Positions 56,740-64,000 of a DNA stretch of 64,000 nucleotides are shown here, in pieces (position 1 is the stretch's first letter; the number at the start of each line of letters is the position of its first letter). The translations under genes were made by a program, and so were the position numbers. The stretch is taken from the NCBI RefSeq assembly GCF_001437155.1, contig NZ_JQAR01000001.1, forward strand, positions 124,001 through 188,000, given 5' to 3'. The DNA comes from Liquorilactobacillus mali (lineage in GTDB: Bacteria; Bacillota; Bacilli; Lactobacillales; Lactobacillaceae). Under the pieces are notes generated by a model, which saw nothing but the letters and a program-made list of their open reading frames with translations, searched no databases and was not told the DNA's origin.

Positions 56740-57039
56740 ATGATGGAGAGAGTATTAAAAGATTTGGGACTAATGGTAGGTAACGAAACAAATCCATGTG
56801 TCTATGTCGGTACAACAAATGACAAAACTTCTGATGGCGATGGTGCAAAGGGAAAAGGTCATATTGTTGTGGTCACAAATTACAATCCGCAAAACAGTTC
56901 AATTAAACATTCAAATGGAAAGAGTTTCTTATTGAAACCGGATATGAAAGTTTCTAAAATAGATGTCAGAAATTCATATCGAATTGATAATATAATGTAT
57001 GACGATATCAGTGAGGATATCATTGAACAGGAAAATTAA
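56740..57039 (+). CDS. Small hypothetical protein
   Basis: The protein has 99 residues, with two adjacent ATGs (56740 and 56743) after an AGGAAGAAGGA site. It is soluble, rich in Asn, Asp, Lys and Ser, with one cysteine and a Gly-rich loop (DGDGAKGKG, about residues 33-41) that might bind phosphate or metal. There is no membrane segment. It stands alone between fhs and a leader-like region. I do not recognise it, and it may be lineage-specific. Confidence 0.62.
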   Translation: MMERVLKDLGLMVGNETNPCVYVGTTNDKTSDGDGAKGKGHIVVVTNYNPQNSSIKHSNGKSFLLKPDMKVSKIDVRNSYRIDNIMYDDISEDIIEQEN

Positions 57040-57138
57040 ATATTTTTAAAGGGCTAGAGGATTCAGCTAGCATTTAATAACACAATAGTGTTAAAATACG
57101 GGTGTGGAGTTAACTTCTTTTGTTAAGGAGGTGATATA

Positions 57139-57177
57139 TTGAGTACATTTCCAACAGTGTGTTACTTTAATAACTGA
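57139..57177 (+). CDS. Possible 12-residue leader peptide ORF
   Basis: TTG 57139 lies seven bases after AAGGAGG (57125-57131). The stretch 57125-57135 is fully complementary to the 16S rRNA 3' tail. It reads MSTFPTVCYFNN then TGA. The size and strong site are like those of leader peptides that control translation or attenuation. No downstream gene is evident, so it may be an orphan or a chance ORF. Confidence 0.3.
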   Translation: MSTFPTVCYFNN

Positions 57178-57304
57178 AAGGAAGTGATCCTTATATCTCC
57201 TAGCAAGTAGGTAACTTGCCTTTGTATCTTTTGAAGGAGGCCACAGCCTTTAAAAATGTTTTCTACAAAAAAGAATATTAATCTGAGTTTTGCAATATAA
57301 AAAT

Positions 57305-57345
57305 AAGGGGTCTGCGATGAGATTATATCTTGTCGCAGACCCCTT
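57305..57345 (+). terminator. Long hairpin, probable terminator
   Basis: Residues 57305-57322 and 57328-57345 pair over 18 bases, with two G-U pairs. The 3' flank is only moderately T-rich (TGCTGTATTTG), so termination may be weak. Confidence 0.6.
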
Positions 57346-57500
57346 GCTGTATTTGTTATACAGAAGTAAGTGTTGTTCAATTTTTGGTGATGCAAAATCT
57401 TTACTGATGAGTTCAAAAGGCTTGCTAAAACCTTTTAAATAACGTACAATGCGTGTGTCTCCTGATAGAGACGAAAGACACTGTTTAAACACTGTTTTTG

Positions 57501-57554
57501 ACTGCCCTTAAGACTATCTTACCTTTTTTCGGATGGTGAGAATATAAGGGCAGT
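57501..57554 (-). terminator. Terminator of the 57572-59093 minus-strand operon
   Basis: ACTGCCCTTA (57501-57510) and TAAGGGCAGT (57545-57554) pair perfectly, with inner partial pairing. T tracts on both outer sides allow use in both directions. Confidence 0.8.
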
Positions 57555-57571
57555 TTTTAATTCAAAAAGTT

Positions 57572-58267
57572 TTAATTTTCACGACGATATTTTTCCATTT
57601 TTCTCTGGAATGTTGCCTCTGTGATACCATATGCAGTGAAGGAAACGGCATTTGCACCTGCATGAATTGTTTCAAGAATTTGCTCATCTGTCTTGCCGCC
57701 TGATGCAATAATCGGAAAGTTTTCATCTAGTCCGAGTCGTTTTAGTTCATTTCTAACCCAGGTAACTAATTTTGGAGTATCCTTACCACCAGCTATGTTA
57801 AAAGCCTTCACTCCAGCGTCTATTCTTTCTTTTATATCTAAATTCGAATTTACAACTGTATAAATAATAGGAACATCGACAGCTTTCTTAACGTTTCTAA
57901 TTGTTTCTACAGGGGTTGGGGCATTCAACACAACAGCTTGAGCCCCATTTTCTTCAGCAAAAAGGCCAACAACAGTCGATTTTATGCCATTCGTTAATCC
58001 ACCACCGATTCCTGCAAGGATAGGGATATTCGAAACCGTAGAAACAGCTTCGAGAATACGTGTATTAGGAGTCCAAGGATAAACGACAAGAACGGCATCT
58101 GCATTACAGTTTGCAATTACAGCAACATCAGTTGTATAGATGATGCTTTTAATTTTCTTACCGAACAGCTTTAGTCCTGAAGCCTGTTGGATAACTGCGG
58201 GTGTTTCAACAATATCAGCTCTTAGCTTAGAAGAAAGATTTGGAATGTTTTCGATTGAATTGTTCAT
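57572..58267 (-). CDS. TIM-barrel protein of unknown specificity
   Basis: The 231-residue soluble protein shows a regular beta/alpha alternation (VAVIANCNADAVLVVYPW, IPILAGIGGG, AQAVVLNAPTP, VPIIYTVVN). It ends with the phosphate-binding type IIASGGKTDEQI. It resembles small phosphate-binding TIM barrels, but I cannot name the substrate. GGAGGATG precedes ATG 58267. It lies 37 bases after the metF-like gene on the same strand, so it is probably co-transcribed. Confidence 0.75.
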   Translation of the reverse strand: MNNSIENIPNLSSKLRADIVETPAVIQQASGLKLFGKKIKSIIYTTDVAVIANCNADAVLVVYPWTPNTRILEAVSTVSNIPILAGIGGGLTNGIKSTVVGLFAEENGAQAVVLNAPTPVETIRNVKKAVDVPIIYTVVNSNLDIKERIDAGVKAFNIAGGKDTPKLVTWVRNELKRLGLDENFPIIASGGKTDEQILETIHAGANAVSFTAYGITEATFQRKMEKYRREN

Positions 58268-58304
58268 TTTTCATCCTCCAAAAAGTATAATTAATTAACC
58301 GTTC

Positions 58305-59093
58305 TCATAATACTCCGTCAATCAATAATTTAACAGTATCAAGATTGTCCATGGTAAAAAAATGAAAGTCAGTTATCCCTTGTTTTTTTAGCATATTAAT
58401 TTGGTTGAGTGCAAATTGAATTCCAATTTTTTTCAATTCGATATCGTTTGAGACCTGTTCAAATGAATCTGGTAATTGCAATTTCAAAATTTTTTTCACA
58501 AAAGTAAGCTGGTTTTTATTAACTATTGGCATAATTCCGGCTCTAATTTGAGCTTTAATTCCTGCATGTCGGCAATGGTTCACAAAATGTATGAACATAG
58601 TGTTATCAAAGAAAATTTGAGAAATAAAAATTTTACATCCGGCAGCTTCTTTAGTTTTCATTAGGGATAATTCATTTTGCAAGTTAATTTCTGAGGTAAT
58701 AGTCTCAGGATGACAACTGCATAAGATATCTAAATTAGGGATCCTTCTACTTAGGAATTTTGCTAGTTCAAGTGCAGAAGTGTAAGCACTATTCTTATTT
58801 AACTTTTTTTCACCAGATAGGATTAGTGCTGAATCAATAGTACTTTTCTGCAATGCTACTACCAATTTATCCAATTCTTCTTGTGTGAACGAAGATGCAG
58901 GTAAATGAACGGCAGTTTTGATGTTTGTTACTTTTTTGAGTGTAAGCGCAGTTGAAAAAGTTGTTTCAAAAAAAGAAAGAGTGTGGTTAGTGTACGCAAT
59001 ACTTATAAATTCAGGTGCCAATTTCTTGAGAGCTTGTTTTTTTGAATTTGAATTGTTTTGGAGCAGTTCGAGTGAATAATTAAAAGTTGACAT
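58305..59093 (-). CDS. metF: Methylenetetrahydrofolate reductase-like protein
   Basis: The 262-residue protein fits the MTHFR barrel: YSLELLQ near the N-terminus (the family's catalytic Glu position), PEFISIAYTNH, and FISQIFFDN near residue 160 (family TQxFFD). GIMPI follows. It would reduce 5,10-methylene-THF to 5-methyl-THF for methionine. It is somewhat shorter and more divergent than typical MetF; the FFPP motif after the Glu is missing. AAGGAA lies seven bases before the ATG. Confidence 0.82.
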   Translation of the reverse strand: MSTFNYSLELLQNNSNSKKQALKKLAPEFISIAYTNHTLSFFETTFSTALTLKKVTNIKTAVHLPASSFTQEELDKLVVALQKSTIDSALILSGEKKLNKNSAYTSALELAKFLSRRIPNLDILCSCHPETITSEINLQNELSLMKTKEAAGCKIFISQIFFDNTMFIHFVNHCRHAGIKAQIRAGIMPIVNKNQLTFVKKILKLQLPDSFEQVSNDIELKKIGIQFALNQINMLKKQGITDFHFFTMDNLDTVKLLIDGVL

Positions 59094-59199
59094 AAGTTAA
59101 TTCCTTATTTTATTTTTTTATTAATTGTAAATCCTTTTGGAGAATACATAAACATATTTTTATTGCTTTTAATGATACTTGGTTATGGAGGAGAATAAA

Positions 59200-59901
59200 A
59201 TGAAGAAAAAATATCAGACATTGCTTTTTGATATTGATGACACATTACTAGATTTTGGGGCAGCAGAAAACGAAGCCTTGGAAAAATTATTTAGCAGAGT
59301 AGATGGAGTCAAGCTGACAGATACCATTAAGAAAGACTACAAGAAGTTCAACCAATCTCTATGGAAGAGTATGGAACAGGGCAAATTATCGCGTGAAAAG
59401 TTATTGTCTACTAGATTTACAGAGTTTTTCAACCAAGAATTTGGAATAGAAGTTGACAACAATAAAATGAGTGAACAATACTTGACTTATTTATCACAGG
59501 GACATCAAGAAGTAACGGGAGCCCATCAATTATTGAATGAATTACAGCAGCAGTCCTTTAAGTTATTTGTAGTTACAAATGGTGTTGAAAGAGTACAAAC
59601 TAAAAGGTTAGCCGATTCGCATTTCGACGCTTATTTTACAGATATATTTATATCTGAGCAAACAGGCTATCAAAAACCTAATAAGAAATTCTTCAACTAT
59701 GTTTTTAATAAAATTAGTGATTTTGATAGTGACAATTCATTGATTATAGGAGACTCACTGACATCTGATATTGCTGGCGGAATTAATGCAGGAATTGATA
59801 CAGTGTGGTTTAATCCTGAGCATAAAAGAAATTTGACAAATTATTCAGCTGATTATACAGTTCATAGACTTTCGGAGATTAAAAATTTACTTATTAACTA
59901 A
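59200..59901 (+). CDS. HAD-family phosphatase, YjjG type
   Basis: The 233-residue protein has the HAD motif I FDIDDTLLDF (residues 9-18), which is diagnostic for the YjjG nucleotidase group. Motif II is VVTNG near residue 125, and motif IV is IIGDSLTSDIAGG. YjjG-like enzymes dephosphorylate nucleoside monophosphates, often non-canonical ones. ATG 59200 follows GGAGGAG; the frame opens seven codons earlier. It is divergent from metF. Confidence 0.9.
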   Translation: MKKKYQTLLFDIDDTLLDFGAAENEALEKLFSRVDGVKLTDTIKKDYKKFNQSLWKSMEQGKLSREKLLSTRFTEFFNQEFGIEVDNNKMSEQYLTYLSQGHQEVTGAHQLLNELQQQSFKLFVVTNGVERVQTKRLADSHFDAYFTDIFISEQTGYQKPNKKFFNYVFNKISDFDSDNSLIIGDSLTSDIAGGINAGIDTVWFNPEHKRNLTNYSADYTVHRLSEIKNLLIN

Positions 59902-59977
59902 TATAAATAGATAAACATTCAATGTGAAAATCATAAAGTTAATTAAATATTTTGTAACGTTTGTTTAAATATAAAAA

Positions 59978-59986
59978 TGATATAAT
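59978..59986 (+). promoter_or_regulatory. Extended -10 promoter for the 60054 gene
   Basis: The sequence reads TGA-TATAAT (59978-59986), about 68 bases before the start; no clear -35. Confidence 0.5.
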
Positions 59987-60053
59987 TAACTTATTGGATT
60001 ATGTTGGATCGAAGTAACTGTATTTTGTTTGTAAACTCTGAGAGGTGAAGTGG

Positions 60054-60317
60054 ATGTTTAAGGTTGTTCTAGTGATGCATGATGGAGAAAATGAATATTA
60101 TCGAATGAACAAGGTTTATTTTGAGAATATGCCGGTTGCAGGTCAGTATATTTATAATTCGGATGGCCTAGCGTACCGCGTCGAAGAAGTGGCAAGTTTT
60201 GCTGGGTATGTGAGTGAAAAAGGGGCAACAACAATTTTAGTTGTTCATCCAGTTGATAAGGATGAACCAGTCAGTGATATCTATGGTCTTGATATTGAAA
60301 GGGACTTGGATGATTAG
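60054..60317 (+). CDS. Small conserved-looking hypothetical protein
   Basis: The 87-residue acidic soluble protein starts MFKVVLVMHDGENEYYRM and has three or four likely beta strands. ATG 60054 is chosen because AGAGGTGA lies just upstream and GTG 60045 falls inside that site. There is no membrane segment or cysteine. I do not recognise the family. It has its own promoter and a terminator at 60403, so it is monocistronic. Confidence 0.7.
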   Translation: MFKVVLVMHDGENEYYRMNKVYFENMPVAGQYIYNSDGLAYRVEEVASFAGYVSEKGATTILVVHPVDKDEPVSDIYGLDIERDLDD

Positions 60318-60402
60318 CAAAGGACTGTGAGTACAAGAATATAAGGTGCTGAACGGCTGCCAATGGAAATAATTTAATTGATTGAGCACGACTATTAGAA
60401 TA

Positions 60403-60453
60403 AATAAAGGGACTGGATCAAAAATATATTTTGAACCGGTCCCTTTATTTTTT
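60403..60453 (+). terminator. Terminator (family B hairpin)
   Basis: AAATAAAGGGACTGGATCAAAA (60403-60424) pairs with 60429-60450 with two mismatched or wobble positions, followed by T. The region 60318-60402 holds no gene. Confidence 0.88.
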
Positions 60454-60624
60454 GTACCAATTCTTAGTTTTTATCATCCTATGTTACAATATCTTTACGA
60501 GCATAGGTCTTTAAAAATGAGTCAAAGTAATTTTAAAGCCAAAAAATTTTTGAATTTTAAAACTTTCGATAATTAGTTTTTTATGCATTCATCATAATTT
60601 TATATGCTAAAGCTATCCAGAGTG

Positions 60625-60636
60625 TTACCATGGTAA
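60625..60636 (+). promoter_or_regulatory. Perfect palindrome upstream of the MFS gene
   Basis: TTACCATGGTAA is a perfect 12-base palindrome, 31 bases before the MFS start. It could be an operator for a small regulator; no regulator gene is adjacent. Confidence 0.35.
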
Positions 60637-60667
60637 TTGTTTAATTTATAAAGGAGCTGAAATTTGG

Positions 60668-61882
60668 ATGGGAAGAGCCACTACAAACGACAGTCGCGTT
60701 TGGAGAAGAAGTTTTCTGACACTATGGATAGGATGTTTTATAACGGCACTAGGTTATTCAATGACAATGCCGTTTATTTCACTTTATATAGATACACTTG
60801 GTAAATTTTCAACATGGCAGCTAAACCTGTATTCAGGTATAGCTTTTTCAATTACGTATCTTTCGCAAGCCATTGTTTCACCATTTTGGGGAAGTCTAGC
60901 AGACCGAAAAGGGCGAAAATTGATGTGTTTGCGTGCATCCGGAGTTATGGCATGTACGATATTTTTAGTTGGGACAGCACAAAGCGTTTGGATCGTAATA
61001 CTTTTGAGATTCTTGCAAGGAGCATTCTCAGGATATATTAATAATGCAACTGCTTTGATGGCAGGGGAGACACCACATGAGCGAAGTGGTCAAGTAATGG
61101 GAAATTTGATGACGGCGAATGTTACGGGAACACTATTAGGACCATTATTTGGTGGCCTAATCGCAGGCAGCCTGGGTTATCGCATTACATTTTTTATTAC
61201 TGGGATACTAATGGGACTGGTTTTCATATTGACTAATATTTATGTTAAAGAACATTTTGTTCCGATTCCTGCAAAGAAAATGAAATCCATTAAGAAAATT
61301 TTTGGTGAATTAGAAAATAAAGGATTGATTGTTACGATGTTTTTGACAACATTACTTGTACAATCGTCTTTGATGTCGATATCACCGATTATTAGTCTAC
61401 TTGTCCGTCAATTGATGCATGGACAAGGAAATATTTCACTCGTTAGTGGAATTGTAGCTGCAATGCCAGGGTTTGGGACATTATTGGTTGCCTCAAGAAT
61501 AGGCAGACTGATGGATAAAATGAAGCCGGAGAGGGTACTGCTATTCGGACTAGTGATCACGGCGGTTGTCTTCGTACCAATGTTCTTTGTGACAAGTCCA
61601 TTGCAATTAGGGATACTAAGATTTATCTTAGGACTTTCTAGTGCAGCTATGCTACCGGCAGTTCAGACTATCTTAACGGTTGATGTTCCAAGTGAAGCAT
61701 TCGGAAGAATCTTCAGTTATAATCAATCTTTTCAGGCAACTGGCGGAGTTGTAGGACCACTGATTGGATCATTGATTTCGAGTATTTTTGATTACCAGAG
61801 CGTGTTTTTAGTCACAGCGGCCTTGGTATTAGTAAACTTTTTTATGATATTAAGATTTGTTCCATTGAGGATTCACAAGTAG
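60668..61882 (+). CDS. MFS transporter, drug-efflux (DHA1) type
   Basis: The 404-residue protein has 12 predicted helices. It has the MFS motif A loop GSLADRKGRKLM between helices 2 and 3, and the motif C-like GTLLGPLFGG stretch in helix 5, a mark of proton antiporters. The substrate is unknown; multidrug export is likely from motif C. AAAGGAGCTG precedes ATG 60668. It ends six bases before a convergent gene, with no hairpin between. Confidence 0.9.
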   Translation: MGRATTNDSRVWRRSFLTLWIGCFITALGYSMTMPFISLYIDTLGKFSTWQLNLYSGIAFSITYLSQAIVSPFWGSLADRKGRKLMCLRASGVMACTIFLVGTAQSVWIVILLRFLQGAFSGYINNATALMAGETPHERSGQVMGNLMTANVTGTLLGPLFGGLIAGSLGYRITFFITGILMGLVFILTNIYVKEHFVPIPAKKMKSIKKIFGELENKGLIVTMFLTTLLVQSSLMSISPIISLLVRQLMHGQGNISLVSGIVAAMPGFGTLLVASRIGRLMDKMKPERVLLFGLVITAVVFVPMFFVTSPLQLGILRFILGLSSAAMLPAVQTILTVDVPSEAFGRIFSYNQSFQATGGVVGPLIGSLISSIFDYQSVFLVTAALVLVNFFMILRFVPLRIHK

Positions 61883-61888
61883 GAAAGA

Positions 61889-62218
61889 TTATTCAAAAGA
61901 TAGTTCTAGAAAATATTTTTGGATATCTTTGATATAGGCAGTTGTAACCCAAACTTCCAAGAAGTGCGGGTTATTTATTTGTCCAAGATCGAGGTAATAA
62001 TCCAAGAGTTCCCCATGATGTGCTAAGAAATCATCGGATAAACGGTTGACCATTAATTGATTAGTGGGAAAGTAAATATCGGTGTCGGAAATAGGAGTAT
62101 CATTTGAAATAACCAGCCTGATTACATTATTATATGGACTTTGTAATAATTGATAATTAGATTTATGTCGTTTTAGATATGATAAGAGATTAAAGATTGA
62201 ATCCGAATTGCTTGCCAT
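61889..62218 (-). CDS. Small hypothetical protein
   Basis: The 109-residue soluble protein has a mixed pattern: NNVIRLVISND and ISDTDIYFP strands, then a helical C-terminal half with HHGELLDYYLDLG. GGAGGATCG before ATG 62218 supports translation. It has no catalytic or membrane motif and I do not recognise it. It converges on the MFS gene with a gap of six bases. Confidence 0.72.
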   Translation of the reverse strand: MASNSDSIFNLLSYLKRHKSNYQLLQSPYNNVIRLVISNDTPISDTDIYFPTNQLMVNRLSDDFLAHHGELLDYYLDLGQINNPHFLEVWVTTAYIKDIQKYFLELSFE

Positions 62219-62311
62219 TTTTTATCGATCCTCCATTTATTTAACTCAATTGTATCAGTATTTTTGGTATAATTGAACCAGATAGGGAAATTCTTTGAAT
62301 GAGGTGAAAGC

Positions 62312-62971
62312 ATGACAGTACATTTCTATTTGGTTCGACATGGCCAGACACAATTAAATAGACACCACCGACTTCAGGGAATTACAGACTCTCCTTTAAC
62401 AAAAAAGGGAGTACGTAGAGCGCGTAAACTAGGAATACAGCTCCAAAACATCGAATTTGCTAGTGTCTATACCAGTGATTTGAAAAGAACACAAGAGACT
62501 GCACGTATTATTTTGAGTGAGAATCAAAAAAAATTAGCGAAGATAATCAGTGAACCTGGATTAAGGGAATTAAGTTTTGGAAATTTTGAGGAGATGAAGA
62601 ATCGGCATATGGTTCCAAACGCCATCAAAAAATTAGGAATTGGCCAGATCTTTAGCGCGGCTACTTCAAAGAAGCGGGTTACAGCAATGACGAATTTATT
62701 TGGAAAGATGGATGAAGGTGCACAAATTGAGGATGCAAAACAATTGAATGCAAGAATCACGAGAACCTTGTCTACTATTGGGAAACAATATGCTGGACGG
62801 GATGTAAATATTTTGATCGTAGCTCACGCATTAATCCTCTCATTATTTATTGAGAATTTAAGCGGAGACGTCCCCTTGTTTCTTTTGAAGAATGCACGAG
62901 TCAGCAAAGTTGACTACGATGGCGTTAAATTTAAGATTGTCAATGTCAATAAGAAGAAGTCGATAAAATAA
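62312..62971 (+). CDS. Histidine phosphatase family protein
   Basis: The 219-residue protein has RHGQT (R9-H10-G11) at the N-terminus, and QGITDSPLT follows. The second histidine is in IVAHALIL near residue 171; the usual glycine after it is replaced by Ala. It is likely a phosphatase, with substrate unknown. GAGGTGA precedes the ATG. The stop overlaps the next start (TAATG), coupling it to the serine hydrolase. It is a paralogue of the protein at 4730. Confidence 0.9.
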   Translation: MTVHFYLVRHGQTQLNRHHRLQGITDSPLTKKGVRRARKLGIQLQNIEFASVYTSDLKRTQETARIILSENQKKLAKIISEPGLRELSFGNFEEMKNRHMVPNAIKKLGIGQIFSAATSKKRVTAMTNLFGKMDEGAQIEDAKQLNARITRTLSTIGKQYAGRDVNILIVAHALILSLFIENLSGDVPLFLLKNARVSKVDYDGVKFKIVNVNKKKSIK

Positions 62972-63975
62972 TGAATGAAAAAACAACAAGTTTATTACAC
63001 AGATTAGTCTCAGATGGGATTGTACCCGGAGTGTCTTATACCATGGTTCATGGTGAAGAAGAACAGAGTGAAATTTTTGGGAAACGCCAGCTAGAACCCA
63101 TTGTTAGAGAGTTAACTCCTGGATTAAAGTATGACGTGGCATCGTTAACTAAGGTTGTAGGGACCACAACAGTAATTTTAAAATTGGTTGATGAAGGAAG
63201 ATTGGCCTTTGACGATAAAGTTATCAAATATCTTCCTGATTTTTTTGATAACCGAATAACAATTCGGCATTTACTGACGCATACTTCTGGGATTACCGGA
63301 TATATTAAGAATAGGAATGAATTAGATGCACATGAATTATTAGCTGCATTGTATACATTACATATCGGGCCAACTTTTGAAAAAAAAGTTGTTTACACTG
63401 ACATTGGAATGATTTTTTTAGGCCTGATTATTGAAAAGTTTTATGATAAGCCGGTTCAAAGTGTAATCACGGAAGTAGTGTTGGAACCGTTAAGTCTAAC
63501 CGATAGCACTTTTTCCCCACTTCAAAGTGAATGTGTACCAACGGAAATCACTAAAAAACGTGGCTTGATTCAAGGAATAGTTCATGATCCAAAAGCCAAT
63601 ATTTTGCGGGAACATTGTGGTTCTGCTGGCCTTTTTATGACAATGAAGGATCTAGTAAAATTCACTAGGTGGTTATTAAGCGAGAGTGTTAGAAAGAGAT
63701 TCTTCAAAACGGATATGGTGCAGGAATTATTTAGAGATCAGACACCAACTCATAATCTAGGTAGAACATATGGGTGGGACTTGAGGTACAATCGTGCAAA
63801 TGATGTCTGCATCTACCATACTGGTTATACAGGTACGTTTATTTTAATAGATAAAAAAATGCAAGATGCACTGATTGTTCTCACAAACAGAGTACATCCG
63901 CGTACACCTAATGATGAATTTTTGGTACGAAGAGATCAAATAATTGCTGAATATTTAGGTGAAAAAGATATATAA
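62971..63975 (+). CDS. Serine hydrolase, class C beta-lactamase fold
   Basis: The 334-residue protein has SLTK (S58, K61) as the nucleophile motif, Y141-T-D in the YxN position and HTGYTGT near residue 285 replacing KTG. It lacks a signal peptide, so it is probably cytoplasmic and more likely an esterase or peptidase than a drug-resistance enzyme. The ATG overlaps the upstream stop. Only 25 bases follow it before the window ends. Confidence 0.9.
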   Translation: MNEKTTSLLHRLVSDGIVPGVSYTMVHGEEEQSEIFGKRQLEPIVRELTPGLKYDVASLTKVVGTTTVILKLVDEGRLAFDDKVIKYLPDFFDNRITIRHLLTHTSGITGYIKNRNELDAHELLAALYTLHIGPTFEKKVVYTDIGMIFLGLIIEKFYDKPVQSVITEVVLEPLSLTDSTFSPLQSECVPTEITKKRGLIQGIVHDPKANILREHCGSAGLFMTMKDLVKFTRWLLSESVRKRFFKTDMVQELFRDQTPTHNLGRTYGWDLRYNRANDVCIYHTGYTGTFILIDKKMQDALIVLTNRVHPRTPNDEFLVRRDQIIAEYLGEKDI

Positions 63976-64000
63976 TGTAAGCGAAGCCAAATTTGAGAGG

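Larger units (their letters stand above)
57040..57571. other. 532-base region with leader-like elements but no clear gene
   Basis: On the plus strand three AAGGA-type sites lie within 110 bases, at 57125, 57179 and 57234. A 12-codon ORF (57139) follows the first. AGGTGATATA near 57130-57139 can pair with TATATCTCCT near 57192-57201. GCAAGT/ACTTGC makes another hairpin near 57203-57219. A long hairpin ends it at 57305-57345. From 57346 to 57500 there are only minus-strand frames without ribosome sites. No plus-strand gene follows before 59200. Confidence 0.5.

Noticed and set aside
57162-57492. Two minus-strand frames of 80-84 codons
   Set aside because: They run through strong hairpins and lack ribosome sites; compositional pattern is not protein-like.
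59094-59199. SAM riboswitch or T-box before the metF-like gene
   Set aside because: The minus-strand leader is too short and lacks the conserved cores.
60382-60576. 64-codon plus-strand frame
   Set aside because: It covers a terminator hairpin and has no ribosome site.
62971-63975. Beta-lactamase resistance gene
   Set aside because: No signal peptide, and HTG replaces KTG; the fold is shared with esterases and peptidases.

Overview
The window is a continuous piece of a low-GC Gram-positive chromosome. Gene content and order point to the family Lactobacillaceae. Supporting evidence: Shine-Dalgarno sites of the AAGGAGG type before most genes; frequent TTG and GTG starts; Firmicute-only genes (rpoY, rnjA/rnjB, gpsB, recU, ylaN, ylbG, UPF0223, DUF1831, ebsA); and a class-B RNase P RNA between gpsB and an rlmL-like gene. 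I cannot name the species. I see no prophage, insertion sequence, CRISPR array, rRNA or tRNA gene. Almost everything is core chromosome.

Layout. 0-8.5 kb: a Nudix hydrolase, a small membrane protein and mtnN, then cysteine desulfurase, DUF1831 and mnmA (tRNA 2-thiolation), a histidine phosphatase, a TPR protein and recD2. 8.6-13 kb, mostly minus strand: a degenerate diacylglycerol-kinase-like protein, rnjA-rpoY and def. 13-25 kb: UPF0223, an inositol-phosphatase-like gene, typA, ylaN, ftsW, pyc, a CAP-associated protein, ylbG, rsmD, coaD and a SepM-like protease. 25-30.5 kb: a frameshifted DUF1304 gene and the late competence operon comEA-comEB-comEC followed by holA. 30.5-42.3 kb: rpsT, rpsO, asd-dapA-rnjB, a TPR protein, tuf, tig, clpX and gnd. 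42.4-47.4 kb: an OmpR-type two-component system, a class A sortase, an anchored DRGH nuclease and a CPBP protease. 47.7-56.2 kb: a class A penicillin-binding protein with a serine-rich tail, recU, ypsA, gpsB, rnpB, an rlmL-like methyltransferase, an RNase HI family gene, ebsA and fhs. 56.2-64 kb: the least conserved part, with a possible structured RNA, an orphan small protein, a leader-like region with a 12-codon ORF, a TIM-barrel gene, a metF-like gene, a HAD phosphatase, an MFS exporter, a second histidine phosphatase and a beta-lactamase-fold serine hydrolase.

How the genes fit together. Translation and RNA decay are heavily represented (tuf, tig, typA, rpsO, rpsT, def, both RNase J proteins, rnpB). 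Cell-envelope growth genes are spread through the window (ftsW, gpsB, class A PBP, sortase, ArlRS-like pair). One-carbon metabolism is represented by fhs and metF. DNA uptake and recombination are represented by comEA/EB/EC, recU, recD2 and a candidate surface nuclease.

The most notable non-coding observation is that many operons end in hairpins from two dispersed sequence families. The most unusual single loci are the catalytically degenerate DagK-like protein (8575-9540), the frameshifted DUF1304 gene (25209-25578), the non-canonical comEC start (27140), and the two RNA-like regions at 56.5-57.4 kb. I did not find a convincing new multi-gene system.
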